Shown piece by piece: positions 1 through 5,649 of a stretch of DNA of 6,295 nt; the stretch's first letter is position 1, and each line of letters opens with the position of its first letter. The position numbers and the translations under genes are program-made. The stretch lies in the NCBI GenBank assembly GCA_021821225.1, contig JAKACR010000167.1, positions 1 to 6,295 on the forward strand, given 5' to 3'. Under the pieces are notes generated by a model, which searched no databases, was not told the origin of the DNA, and worked only from the letters and a program-made list of their open reading frames with translations. The DNA comes from Bacillota bacterium (GTDB lineage: Bacteria; Bacillota; Bacilli; Alicyclobacillales; SLC66).

Positions 1-1
1 C

Positions 2-127
2 CGCATCATCGGGCCGATAAAGATCTCCAGCGTGATCGGAAGGGTGGATCTCGTTTTCTGGCCGTTGAATCAGTTTCATGTCATCGGTACGACGCAGGAG
101 CACTATTTGCCGCAGGGCGGGCCGTAA
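2..127 (+). CDS. lepB: Signal peptidase I, C-terminal end (partial, 5' end outside window)
   Basis: Reading from base 2, the frame is open to a TAA at 125-127 and gives 41 residues beginning RIIGPIKISSVIGRVDLVFW. This matches the end of type I (S26 family) signal peptidases, where the DSRxxGPI box is followed by a V/I-G-[RK] turn and a WP(L/F) strand; here the Arg of that box is the first residue visible. The full enzyme is a membrane-anchored Ser/Lys protease that removes signal peptides from exported proteins on the outer face of the membrane. The catalytic Ser and Lys and the membrane anchor lie outside the window and cannot be checked. A tail of about 14 residues follows the WPLN motif. 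No clear T-tailed terminator follows. The call rests on a short but characteristic segment. Signal peptidase is not the usual neighbour of rpsJ in Bacilli, where tuf is expected. Confidence 0.72.
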   Translation, partial: RIIGPIKISSVIGRVDLVFWPLNQFHVIGTTQEHYLPQGGP

Positions 128-373
128 GTGGAAGTTTAAAAAGTGGGCAGAACTCCCGGGCGCATTGCCGCGTCATCGCCAGAAATGCCCCATCACGTAC
201 CCAACAACGTACGCTCAGGGACATGGGATAAAGTCCACTACACAATTCGGTTGATCCCATGTCCCATTGCACTGTGCGGGTCTTACCTGCCTCCCTTTTG
301 AACAGGTTCGTAAGACTGTTACGGCACTCGCCAACAAAATTCACGGATTGGGGCAAAAATTTAACAAACGGTA
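128..373. other. Non-coding spacer between the lepB-like gene and the S10 promoter
   Basis: I see no convincing gene here. A reverse-strand open frame of about 100 codons crosses it but has no recognisable domain or SD. The spacer contains an imperfect stem (158-166 with 184-190, two-base bulge), a short GTAC-based stem (196-200 with 209-213) and the perfect 12-bp inverted repeat annotated separately. The last part (about 331-373) becomes A/T-rich, with a run of A and T at 355-364 just upstream of the promoter that could act as an UP-like element. Base composition and lack of coding bias suggest intergenic DNA, possibly with remnants of a small repeat element. Confidence 0.6.
218..265. repeat. 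Perfect 12-bp inverted repeat with 24-nt spacer
   Basis: The left arm GGGACATGGGAT (218-229) is exactly complementary to the right arm ATCCCATGTCCC (254-265). The 24-base spacer is unremarkable. No T-run follows on either strand, so it does not look like an ordinary intrinsic terminator. It could be a palindromic intergenic repeat (REP/MITE-like), the ends of a small decayed element, or a transcript-end hairpin for the upstream lepB-like gene. The sequence alone does not decide between these. Confidence 0.7.
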
Positions 374-402
374 TTGTGCTTTTGGGCGACATTTAGTATA
401 AT
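374..402 (+). promoter_or_regulatory. Likely sigma-A promoter of the S10 operon
   Basis: A perfect -10 box TATAAT (397-402) lies 17 bp downstream of TTGTGC (374-379), which matches the -35 consensus only in its TTG. A/T-rich DNA lies upstream (355-373). Transcription would start at about 408-410, giving an rpsJ leader of about 190 nt. This is the best promoter I find between the lepB-like gene and rpsJ. The -10 box sits inside an inverted repeat, described separately. Confidence 0.6.
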
Positions 403-414
403 TTCTAAATGTCG
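387..414. promoter_or_regulatory. 10-bp dyad centred on the -10 box: candidate operator
   Basis: CGACATTTAG (387-396) and CTAAATGTCG (405-414) are perfect reverse complements separated by the 8 bases TATAATTT. The -10 hexamer occupies the first six spacer bases. A protein binding both half-sites would cover the -10 and the transcription start. I do not recognise the motif as a known operator with confidence. The inner TTAGTA half faintly recalls FapR-type half-sites, but the spacing and right half do not fit well. If transcription entered from upstream, the same bases would form an RNA hairpin with an 8-nt loop. Confidence 0.5.
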
Positions 415-597
415 GTTTCAGACCTGCGATGAAGCAAAAGGTTGCCCAAGTACCGAATGCCACCGGTACCAATGGGGGAATTTTTGCGGAGTATGTCCAA
501 ACGGCGGGGCGAAGACGCTGCGTCTTCCGATGGGAAGATGGGCGTTTGGCATGGCCTGCTGCTGTTTTACAATTGGGCGATAAAGGAGGGATTGCAT
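409..597 (+). promoter_or_regulatory. Structured 5' leader of the S10 operon with alternative hairpins
   Basis: This is the predicted untranslated leader of rpsJ. Helices visible by eye are: 450-455 with 464-469, extendable by 445-447 with 474-476; a long outer helix 497-503 with 543-549, extendable across one bulged base by 493-495 with 550-552; and, inside it, two hairpins that exclude each other. Hairpin A pairs GAAGACG (511-517) with CGTCTTC (521-527) around a 3-nt loop. Hairpin B pairs CGTCTTCC (521-528) with GGAAGATG (533-540) around a GATG loop, with one G-U pair. The shared strand 521-527 can be in only one of them. No T-run follows either, so a transcription-attenuation mechanism is not evident. 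The leader lacks the T-box signature AGGGTGGNACC. A regulatory role is inference. Confidence 0.4.
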
Positions 598-600
598 GTG
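582..600 (+). promoter_or_regulatory. rpsJ SD with overlapping ATG (out of frame) and GTG starts
   Basis: The SD AAAGGAGGG (582-590) is followed by ATTGCATGTG. ATG at 596 is 5 nt and GTG at 598 is 7 nt from the SD end. GTG opens rpsJ. ATG opens a 10-codon frame ([10 protein letters not shown]) that ends at TGA 626-628, inside rpsJ. The two starts cannot be used by the same ribosome, so the ATG may act as a decoy that lowers S10 initiation. Confidence 0.55.
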
Positions 601-906
601 GCGAAACAAAAAATTCGCATACGCCTGAAGGCGTATGACCATAAAGTGCTGGATCAGTCCGCAGAAAAAATCGTCGAGACCGCCAGGCGGTCAGGTGCGG
701 GCGTGGCGGGGCCCATACCGCTTCCCACCGACAAGTCGATCATCACGATTCTGCGCGCTCCTCACAAATATAAAGATTCTCGTGAGCAGTTTGAGATGCG
801 GACACATAAGCGACTCATCGACATACTGAGTCCGACGCCCCAGACGGTTGATGCGCTGATGCGGCTCGACCTGCCTTCCGGCGTCGACATTGAGATCAAA
901 CTCTAA
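598..906 (+). CDS. rpsJ: 30S ribosomal protein S10 (NusE)
   Basis: The product is S10, 102 residues, the usual length in Bacilli. It is a head protein of the 30S subunit and, as NusE, pairs with NusB in antitermination complexes. The sequence carries the family signatures: the N-terminal [15 protein letters not shown] strand, the exposed loop with GPIPLPT, the block [20 protein letters not shown], and the C-terminal [21 protein letters not shown] place the start at GTG 598, because it gives the standard start [14 protein letters not shown] and follows AAAGGAGGG (582-590) by 7 nt. The frame is open further upstream, but that sequence has no S10 similarity. An out-of-frame ATG at 596 overlaps this GTG. 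It is the first gene of the operon, 102 nt before rplC. Confidence 0.97.
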   Translation: MAKQKIRIRLKAYDHKVLDQSAEKIVETARRSGAGVAGPIPLPTDKSIITILRAPHKYKDSREQFEMRTHKRLIDILSPTPQTVDALMRLDLPSGVDIEIKL

Positions 907-915
907 GGGGCATGG

Positions 916-962
916 GGTAAACCGGCTTTTTTGCAGATTCCCCGGGCCTTCGGTCGGTTACC
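916..962 (+). other. Intercistronic stem-loop, rpsJ-rplC
   Basis: GGTAA(A)CCGGC (916-926) pairs with GGTCGGTTACC (953-962, with the leading G at 952 left over), giving ten pairs that include one G-T, with A921 bulged. The 26-nt loop contains a run of six T (927-932) and CCCCGGG. The T-run is inside the loop and not after the stem, so this is not a standard terminator. The stem ends 33 nt before the rplC SD. Confidence 0.45.
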
Positions 963-1008
963 TTCTGAACATAAAGGCAGTTGGCGCACAGGCGCAGGGG
1001 GTGTGAAA

Positions 1009-1632
1009 ATGAAAGGAATTCTGGGACGCAAACTTGGCATGACGCAGGTGTTTCTTGACGGGGGCAACGTCGTTCCCGTCACAGTTGTTGAGGCTGGCCC
1101 CTGCGTGGTCCTGCAGGTCAAAACGGCGGAAGTGGACGGCTACAGCGGCGTTCAACTGGGATTTGACGACAAGAAAAAACCGAACAAGCCGCAGGCCGGT
1201 CACGCTGCGAAAGCTGGCACGGTTGCCAAGCGCTACGTCAGGGAGATACGCGGTCCGCTGGATCGCGAGTACGAAATCGGCCAGGAGCTCCTCGTCGCGG
1301 ACATCTTCGCGGACGGCGAGTCGGTCGACGTTGTCGGAGTTTCCAAGGGCAAGGGGACGGCGGGCCCGATCAAGCGGCACAATCAGTCGCGCGGTCCGAT
1401 GGCCCACGGTTCGAAGTATCACAGGGGTGTCGGCTCGCTCGGTTCCATCGCGGCCAACCGCGTGTTCAAGGGAACGCGCATGAGCGGACGGATGGGACAT
1501 GAACGTGTGACGGTGCAGAACCTGAAGATCGTCCGCATCGACACGGAGCGGAATCTGCTCCTGATCAAGGGTGCTCTGCCCGGCCCGCGCAATTCGTATG
1601 TGACGGTCAGGACGGCCGTGAAGAAAAAGTAA
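1009..1632 (+). CDS. rplC: 50S ribosomal protein L3
   Basis: L3 is an early-assembly 23S rRNA-binding protein whose long loop reaches toward the peptidyl-transferase centre. The 207-residue product has the L3 opening [15 protein letters not shown], a beta-barrel core, and the central loop around residues 125-165 with the family block [18 protein letters not shown] followed by NRVFKG and [13 protein letters not shown]. The C-terminal [12 protein letters not shown] strand is also typical. The start is ATG 1009, preceded at 5 nt by AGGGGGTG (996-1003), an SD with one wobble. The frame continues 26 codons upstream, but those residues do not resemble L3. The loop reads [13 protein letters not shown], where Bacillus L3 usually has GKGFQGAIKRH, a small departure in an otherwise standard protein. 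Confidence 0.97.
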   Translation: MKGILGRKLGMTQVFLDGGNVVPVTVVEAGPCVVLQVKTAEVDGYSGVQLGFDDKKKPNKPQAGHAAKAGTVAKRYVREIRGPLDREYEIGQELLVADIFADGESVDVVGVSKGKGTAGPIKRHNQSRGPMAHGSKYHRGVGSLGSIAANRVFKGTRMSGRMGHERVTVQNLKIVRIDTERNLLLIKGALPGPRNSYVTVRTAVKKK

Positions 1633-1639
1633 GGTTTAT

Positions 1640-1687
1640 CCATTCGCCCGCCCGGCCGGAAGATGCGCGGGCGCTTGGGCGGAATGG
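1640..1687 (+). other. Long intercistronic stem-loop abutting the rplD SD
   Basis: CCATTCGCCC (1640-1649) pairs with GGGC(G)GAATGG (1677-1687, G1681 bulged). The helix continues as GCCCG (1650-1654) with CGGGC (1668-1672) after a four-base bulge, leaving a 13-nt loop. In total 15 pairs are possible. The 3' arm ends at 1687 and the rplD SD begins at 1688, so the hairpin could stack on or limit access to the ribosome site, or block 3' exonucleases. Confidence 0.6.
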
Positions 1688-1705
1688 AAAGGAGGAGGGG
1701 ATACT

Positions 1706-2332
1706 GTGCCGATAGTTCCGGTCTACAATATGCAGGGATCCGCGGTCGGCGAGCTGGAACTCTCCGACGCGGTCTGGAATGTGGCGGTCAATCAGCATGC
1801 GGTCTTTGACGTGGTGCAGATGCAACTCGCCGCGAGGCGTGCGGGAACGCACAAAGTGAAAGGGCGCTCCGAGGTGCGCGGCGGCGGCCGCAAGCCGTGG
1901 AGGCAAAAGGGGACCGGCCGCGCGCGTCAGGGCAGCATTCGCTCTCCCCAATGGGTTGGCGGCGGTGTGGTGCACGGCCCTGTGCCGCGCAGCTACGCCT
2001 ATTCTTTGCCCAAGAAGGTTCGGCGGCTCGCGCTTCGCTCCGCGCTGACGAGTAAAGTCCAGGGCGGGACGATCGTGGTGCTGGACGAACTGGCTGTTCC
2101 GGCGATCCGGACGCGCACGATGGTGGACGCGCTAAAGGCGCTCGGGATTGGCGGCAAGGCCCTTGTGGTGGATTCAGAGAAAGACAGGACCGTGTATCTG
2201 TCGCTGCGCAACATTCCGGATGTCGAGTATGCGACCGCCGCAAATTTGAATGTCTATGATGTGCTGAAGTATGACCGACTGGTCATCACCCGGGCGGGCG
2301 TGGCCCGCGTGGAGGAGGTGTTTGCGAAGTGA
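1706..2332 (+). CDS. rplD: 50S ribosomal protein L4
   Basis: L4 is a 23S rRNA-binding assembly protein whose extended loop lines the exit tunnel; in E. coli it also represses the S10 operon, an activity not generally shown for Bacillota. The 208-residue product starts at GTG 1706, 5 nt after the unusually long purine SD AAAGGAGGAGGGG (1688-1700). Family marks are the loop segment RGGGRKPWRQKGTGRARQGS (from about residue 58) with IRSPQW, then GPVPRSYAYSLPKKVRRLAL, and the C-terminal VYDVLKYDRLVITRAGV. In the tunnel loop the usual QWRGGG reads QWVGGG. The last codons overlap the rplW start, which suggests translational coupling. Confidence 0.97.
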   Translation: MPIVPVYNMQGSAVGELELSDAVWNVAVNQHAVFDVVQMQLAARRAGTHKVKGRSEVRGGGRKPWRQKGTGRARQGSIRSPQWVGGGVVHGPVPRSYAYSLPKKVRRLALRSALTSKVQGGTIVVLDELAVPAIRTRTMVDALKALGIGGKALVVDSEKDRTVYLSLRNIPDVEYATAANLNVYDVLKYDRLVITRAGVARVEEVFAK

Positions 2333-2628
2333 AAAACCCTCATGATATCATCAGGCGGCCCATCATCACGGAAAAAGCGTCGATCCTGACGGAACAGAAC
2401 GTCGTGACGTTTGAGGTCGACGGCGACGCCAACAAGATCGAGATCGCCCATGCGGTGGAACGGATCTTTTCAGGCGCCAAGGTCAAGAAGGTCAACACGC
2501 TCTGGGTTCCCGCAAAACGCAAACGGTACGGCAAACACTTTGGCTATACGTCGAAATGGAAAAAGGCGTACGTCACGCTGACGCCGGACAGTGAGATGCC
2601 CGATTTCTTCGGGCAGGCGGAATCCTAA
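2329..2628 (+). CDS. rplW: 50S ribosomal protein L23
   Basis: L23 sits at the mouth of the exit tunnel and docks trigger factor and SRP. The 99-residue product opens with DIIRRPIITEKAS, the standard L23 start region, and contains the VNTLWVPAKRKRYGKHFGYT loop that enters the tunnel and the KKAYVTL strand. The start is GTG 2329, which shares GTGA with the rplD stop (4-nt overlap). Its SD GGAGGAGGTG (2311-2320) is inside rplD at 8-nt spacing, so the two genes are probably translationally coupled. The length is a few residues more than the 95 of B. subtilis, with the excess at the C-terminus after DFFGQ. Confidence 0.96.
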   Translation: MKNPHDIIRRPIITEKASILTEQNVVTFEVDGDANKIEIAHAVERIFSGAKVKKVNTLWVPAKRKRYGKHFGYTSKWKKAYVTLTPDSEMPDFFGQAES

Positions 2629-2654
2629 ATCCAGACGAGAGGAGGTTGTGACAC

Positions 2655-3485
2655 ATGGCGATCAGGAAGTACAGGCCGACCTCGCCTGCGCGCCGCTTCA
2701 TGTCGGTTTCCAAGTTTGAAGAAATCACCACAGACAAGCCGGAAAAATCGCTTGTCGTAGGATTGAACAAGCGGGCTGGGCGGAATCATCAGGGACGTAT
2801 CACGGTGCGCCATCACGGCGGCGGCCACAAACGGAAGTACAGAATCATCGATTTCAAACGCAATAAAGATGGTATACCAGGGCGTGTTGCCACGGTTGAG
2901 TATGATCCGAATCGCTCGGCGCGCATCGCGCTCATCCATTACGTCGACGGCGAGAAGCGGTACATCATCTGTCCGCTCGGACTGAAGGTGGGCGACACCA
3001 TCGTGTCGGGTCCCGAGGCCGACATCAAAGTGGGAAATGCGCTGCCTCTCGTCAACATCCCGGTCGGTACGGTGGTTCACAATATCGAATTGTACCCGGG
3101 CCGCGGCGGACAACTGGCGCGCGCGGCGGGCGCCGAAGCGCAACTCCTGGCGAAGGAGGGCGGCTATGTGCAGGTGCGGCTCGCCTCCGGCGAGGTGCGC
3201 ATGGTGCGCAAGGAATGCCGGGCCACGGTGGGGCAGGTCGGCAATCTCGACCACGAAAACATTTCCATCGGCAAAGCCGGCAGATCCCGTTGGCGCGGCA
3301 TCCGGCCCACGGTGCGCGGCGTCGTCATGAACCCATCGGATCACCCGCATGGCGGTGGGGAAGGCCGGGCGCCGATCGGGCGCAAGTCGCCGATGTCCCC
3401 CTGGGGCAAACCGACTCTGGGCAAGAAGACGCGGAAGAAAAATCACGTGACGGACAAATACATCGTGCACCGCAGGAAGAAGTAG
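2655..3485 (+). CDS. rplB: 50S ribosomal protein L2
   Basis: L2 binds 23S rRNA near the peptidyl-transferase centre and the intersubunit face, and is among the most conserved r-proteins. The 276-residue product has full family length. It shows the N-terminal [14 protein letters not shown], the OB-fold region with [17 protein letters not shown] (from about residue 53), the SH3-like middle with [16 protein letters not shown], and the C-terminal [18 protein letters not shown]. Asp229-His230 match the conserved Asp-His pair around E. coli His229. The start ATG 2655 is 8 nt after AGGAGGT (2640-2646). The gap after rplW is only 26 nt and holds little besides the SD. Confidence 0.98.
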   Translation: MAIRKYRPTSPARRFMSVSKFEEITTDKPEKSLVVGLNKRAGRNHQGRITVRHHGGGHKRKYRIIDFKRNKDGIPGRVATVEYDPNRSARIALIHYVDGEKRYIICPLGLKVGDTIVSGPEADIKVGNALPLVNIPVGTVVHNIELYPGRGGQLARAAGAEAQLLAKEGGYVQVRLASGEVRMVRKECRATVGQVGNLDHENISIGKAGRSRWRGIRPTVRGVVMNPSDHPHGGGEGRAPIGRKSPMSPWGKPTLGKKTRKKNHVTDKYIVHRRKK

Positions 3486-3512
3486 AAAAATGGGCGGTGG
3501 ACGGACAGCATC

Positions 3513-3535
3513 GAACGGGCGCGCGGCGTCCGTTC
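3513..3535 (+). other. Intercistronic stem-loop, rplB-rpsS
   Basis: GAACGGGCGC (3513-3522) pairs with GCGTCCGTTC (3526-3535): ten pairs with one G-T around a 3-nt loop. The stem ends 5 nt before the rpsS SD. An alternative helix using GGACGGAC (3499-3506) with GTCCGTTC (3528-3535) competes for the same 3' strand. No T-run follows. Confidence 0.5.
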
Positions 3536-3554
3536 CGGCGAAGGAGGTGTGACG

Positions 3555-3836
3555 GTGGGACGTTCACTCAAGAAGGGGCCGTTTGCGGACGAACACCTGA
3601 TGAAAAAGGTCGAGGCGCTGAACACGGCAAACGAAAAGCGGGTCATCAAGACGTGGTCGCGCCGTTCGACAATCTTTCCGCAATTTGTGGGCCATACGTT
3701 CGCAGTGCATGACGGGCGCAAGCACGTGCCGATCTATGTGAGCGAGGACATGGTGGGGCACAAGCTCGGAGAATTCGCGCCGACGCGCACATTCAAAGGG
3801 CACGCGGGAGACGAGCGGTCATCGCGGTCCCGTTGA
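3555..3836 (+). CDS. rpsS: 30S ribosomal protein S19
   Basis: S19 binds 16S rRNA in the head of the 30S subunit with S13, near the A-site tRNA. I choose GTG 3555, which gives 93 residues starting [10 protein letters not shown], the family start; B. subtilis S19 has 92. An in-frame GTG at 3549 would add two residues, but it lies within the SD AAGGAGGTG (3541-3549) and leaves no spacing, whereas 3555 sits 7 nt after GGAGG. Signatures are [18 protein letters not shown], the [12 protein letters not shown] strand, [20 protein letters not shown], and a basic, probably disordered tail ending RSSRSR. Confidence 0.95.
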   Translation: MGRSLKKGPFADEHLMKKVEALNTANEKRVIKTWSRRSTIFPQFVGHTFAVHDGRKHVPIYVSEDMVGHKLGEFAPTRTFKGHAGDERSSRSR

Positions 3837-3842
3837 CGCATA

Positions 3843-3871
3843 GCCGGCGCCCCGCGGGGCGATATTCCGGC
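3843..3871 (+). other. GC-rich intercistronic stem-loop, rpsS-rplV
   Basis: GCCGG (3843-3847) pairs with CCGGC (3867-3871), enclosing the palindrome CGCCCCGCGGGGCG (3848-3861), which forms five pairs around CGCG. Bases 3862-3866 (ATATT) bulge on the 3' side. All ten pairs are G-C. The structure ends a few bases before the rplV SD and has no T-run. Confidence 0.55.
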
Positions 3872-3888
3872 AGAGAGGGGGATGCGGC

Positions 3889-4221
3889 ATGGAGGCAAGG
3901 GCTGTTGCGAAGTACGTGCGGATCGCGCCCCGAAAGGTGCGGCTCGTGGTGGATCTGATCCGCGGCAAATCGATCGGTGAAGCGATCGCGATCCTCAAGC
4001 ATACGCCGAAGGCCGGCTCGCCTGTGATTGAGAAGGTGTTGCGGTCCGCTGTGGCCAATGCGGAGCAGAATCATGAAATGGATGTGGATCGGCTGTATAT
4101 CAGCAAGATTTTTGTCGACCAGGGACCGACGCTCAAACGGTTCCATCCGCGGGCGCAGGGCAGGCCGTTCAGCATTCTCAAACACACCAGCCACGTCACG
4201 GTGATCGTTAGCGAGAAGTAG
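3889..4221 (+). CDS. rplV: 50S ribosomal protein L22
   Basis: L22 binds all 23S rRNA domains, and its long beta-hairpin lines the exit tunnel next to the macrolide site. The product has 110 residues, close to the 113 of B. subtilis. It has the helical core [18 protein letters not shown] and [18 protein letters not shown], then the hairpin [15 protein letters not shown] and [11 protein letters not shown]. The start ATG 3889 follows AGAGGGGGA (from 3873), a less perfect SD than its neighbours have. In the hairpin, His replaces the usual Arg or Met after KRF/KRI, GRP replaces the common GRA, and KHTSH replaces KRTSH. These positions approach the tunnel, so the changes deserve notice, but they do not make the protein abnormal. 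Confidence 0.97.
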   Translation: MEARAVAKYVRIAPRKVRLVVDLIRGKSIGEAIAILKHTPKAGSPVIEKVLRSAVANAEQNHEMDVDRLYISKIFVDQGPTLKRFHPRAQGRPFSILKHTSHVTVIVSEK

Positions 4222-4227
4222 ACTTTT

Positions 4228-4246
4228 CGCCGCGGGTTATGCGGCG
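4228..4246 (+). other. Intercistronic stem-loop, rplV-rpsC
   Basis: CGCCGC (4228-4233) pairs with GCGGCG (4241-4246) around the 7-nt loop GGGTTAT. The 3' strand can slide to a second GCGGCG at 4244-4249. It begins 7 nt after the rplV stop and lies about 25 nt before the rpsC SD, so it is better placed to affect rplV mRNA than rpsC initiation. Confidence 0.45.
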
Positions 4247-4288
4247 GCGGGCGCTGTATTTTCAAGATAGTAGGGAGGGGTTCGCTGC

Positions 4289-4942
4289 ATGGGGCAAAAG
4301 GTCCATCCTGTCGGGATGCGAATCGGTATCATTCGCGACTGGGAATCGAAATGGTATGCCAACAAGAAGGATTACCAGGGTCTGTTGCATGAAGATCTCA
4401 AGATTCGCCAGTTCGTCTTCAAACGGCTGAAGGATGCGGCGGTTTCGCGCGTGCAGATCGAGCGCGCGGCCAACCGGATCAACGTGACCGTGCATACGGC
4501 CAAACCCGGCATGGTCATCGGCAAGGGCGGTACGGAGGTCGACAATCTTCGCAACCAGCTTTCGACAATCACGGGCAAGCGCGTGCACATCAACATCGTC
4601 GAAATCAAACACGCCGACCTGGACGCCAAACTGGTTGCGGACAACGTCGCGCAGCAGCTGGAACGCAGGGTCGCGTTCCGAAGGGCGATGCGCCAGGCGA
4701 TGCAGCGGACGCTTCGCGCCGGCGCAAAAGGGATCAAAGTTCAGGTTTCCGGCCGCTTGGGCGGAGCGGATATCGCCCGTACGGAAGGCTATGCGGAAGG
4801 CACCGTGCCGCTGCACACGCTGCGCGCGGACATTGACTACGCGCTGACGGAAGCGCACACGACCTACGGCAGGATCGGCGTGAAGGTCTGGATCTACCGC
4901 GGAGAGGTGTTGCCCACCAAAACGCGCAAAGAAACGGAGTAG
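4289..4942 (+). CDS. rpsC: 30S ribosomal protein S3
   Basis: S3 lies at the mRNA entry tunnel on the 30S head and contributes to helicase activity. The 217-residue product is of normal length. It starts [20 protein letters not shown], as in the family, with a type II KH domain whose GKGG loop is at residues 78-81 (PGMVIGKGG). The C-terminal domain has [33 protein letters not shown] and the [13 protein letters not shown] strand. ATG 4289 follows GGGAGGGG (4273-4280) by about 8 nt. The basic tail ends TKTRKETE. The gene follows rplV after 67 nt and precedes rplP by 66 nt. Confidence 0.98.
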   Translation: MGQKVHPVGMRIGIIRDWESKWYANKKDYQGLLHEDLKIRQFVFKRLKDAAVSRVQIERAANRINVTVHTAKPGMVIGKGGTEVDNLRNQLSTITGKRVHINIVEIKHADLDAKLVADNVAQQLERRVAFRRAMRQAMQRTLRAGAKGIKVQVSGRLGGADIARTEGYAEGTVPLHTLRADIDYALTEAHTTYGRIGVKVWIYRGEVLPTKTRKETE

Positions 4943-4948
4943 CGGATA

Positions 4949-4969
4949 CTGCGCGGGAGAACCGCGCGG
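4949..4969 (+). other. Intercistronic stem-loop, rpsC-rplP
   Basis: CTGCGCGG (4949-4956) pairs with CCGCGCGG (4962-4969) in eight pairs, one of them T-G, closing the loop GAGAA. It starts 7 nt after the rpsC stop and ends about 25 nt before the rplP SD. No T-run follows. Confidence 0.5.
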
Positions 4970-5008
4970 CGTTGCCCGGTTGACGCACAGGGATGGAGGT
5001 AGACAGTC

Positions 5009-5476
5009 ATGTTGATGCCGAAGCGCGTTTTGCACCGCAAGGAACACCGCGGACGCATGAAGGGCATGACCAAGGGCGGCGGTGAAGTCGCATTTGGCGA
5101 ATTCGGATTGCAGGCGCTGGAACCTGCATGGATCACCAATCGCCAGATTGAGGCGGCCCGGATCGCCATGACACGGTACATCCGCCGTGGCGGAAAGGTC
5201 TGGATCAAGATTTTTCCCAGCAAACCGGTGACGGCCAAACCAGCCGAGACGAGGATGGGAAGCGGCAAAGGATCGCCGGAGAAGTGGGTGGCGGTCGTGA
5301 AGCCCGGGCGCGTTCTCTTCGAATTGGCGGGCGTGCCGGAGGAAGTGGCGCGGGAAGCGCTGCGCCTCGCCGCGCATAAGTTGCCGATCAAGACGAAGAT
5401 CGTCACCAGGAGCGAGGCGGGAGTGGGAGGTGACCGGGGTGAAAGCGAAGGATCTTCGGACCAGGAGCGACAGTGA
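5009..5476 (+). CDS. rplP: 50S ribosomal protein L16
   Basis: L16 organises the A-site tRNA region of the 50S subunit and is a late-assembly protein. The 155-residue product starts [20 protein letters not shown], with [20 protein letters not shown], the segment [36 protein letters not shown] and the C-terminal [22 protein letters not shown] 5009 is 8 nt after GGAGGT (4995-5000). The protein is about 11 residues longer than the 144 of B. subtilis. The extra part is an acidic, Ser/Gly-rich tail ([11 protein letters not shown]) encoded almost wholly within the 38-nt overlap with rpmC. Because the rpmC SD is inside rplP, L16 translation probably feeds L29 translation. Confidence 0.97.
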   Translation: MLMPKRVLHRKEHRGRMKGMTKGGGEVAFGEFGLQALEPAWITNRQIEAARIAMTRYIRRGGKVWIKIFPSKPVTAKPAETRMGSGKGSPEKWVAVVKPGRVLFELAGVPEEVAREALRLAAHKLPIKTKIVTRSEAGVGGDRGESEGSSDQERQ

Positions 5477-5636
5477 GCTGCTGAAGGAAGTGGACGCCCT
5501 GAAGGAAGAACTGTTCCACCTGCGCTTCCAGTTGGCCACGGGGCAGTTGGAGAATCCGATGCGCATCCGCGAGGTGCGCAAGGCGATCGCCAGGGCCAAG
5601 ACCATTTTGCGGGAGCGGGAACTCGGGATTAGCTGA
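5439..5636 (+). CDS. rpmC: 50S ribosomal protein L29
   Basis: L29 is a small, two-helix 23S rRNA-binding protein near the tunnel exit next to L23. The start is GTG 5439, giving [18 protein letters not shown] and 65 residues, near the 66 of B. subtilis. An in-frame GTG at 5430 is part of the SD GGGAGGTGA (5425-5433) and would leave no spacing; 5439 lies 8 nt after GGAGG. The core [20 protein letters not shown] followed by [20 protein letters not shown] is the L29 signature and forms the helical hairpin. The gene overlaps the end of rplP by 38 nt in another frame and is followed by rpsQ, 19 nt to the first ATG. Confidence 0.95.
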   Translation: MKAKDLRTRSDSELLKEVDALKEELFHLRFQLATGQLENPMRIREVRKAIARAKTILRERELGIS

Positions 5637-5649
5637 ACGGGAGGTGGAC

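Noticed and set aside
81..392. Reverse-strand open frame of about 100 codons across the upstream spacer
   Set aside because: No SD, no recognisable domain, Cys- and Arg-rich composition like translated non-coding DNA, and it runs through the inverted repeat and the promoter.
442..597. N-terminal extension of S10 from an upstream start
   Set aside because: The added residues do not look like S10, whereas GTG 598 has a strong SD and gives the family length.
409..597. T-box or known r-protein leader class in the rpsJ leader
   Set aside because: The T-box signature is absent and I do not recognise any established leader family; only an unclassified structured leader is supported.
429..638. Forward frame starting at ATG 429 within the leader
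   Set aside because: No SD before the ATG, it runs out of frame into rpsJ, and the sequence has no family resemblance. Not supported as a leader peptide.
916..962. Intrinsic terminator between rpsJ and rplC
   Set aside because: The six-T run lies inside the loop, not after the stem, and termination here would cut off the rest of the operon.
931..1008. 26-codon N-terminal extension of L3 from an upstream start
   Set aside because: ATG 1009 gives the conserved L3 start; the upstream codons run through the intercistronic hairpin and resemble nothing.
4262..5605. Long reverse-strand open frame (447 codons) opposite rpsC-rplP-rpmC, and a similar one (281 codons) at 2625-3470
   Set aside because: Antisense shadows that arise easily opposite GC-rich genes; both cross several intergenic gaps and show no domain.
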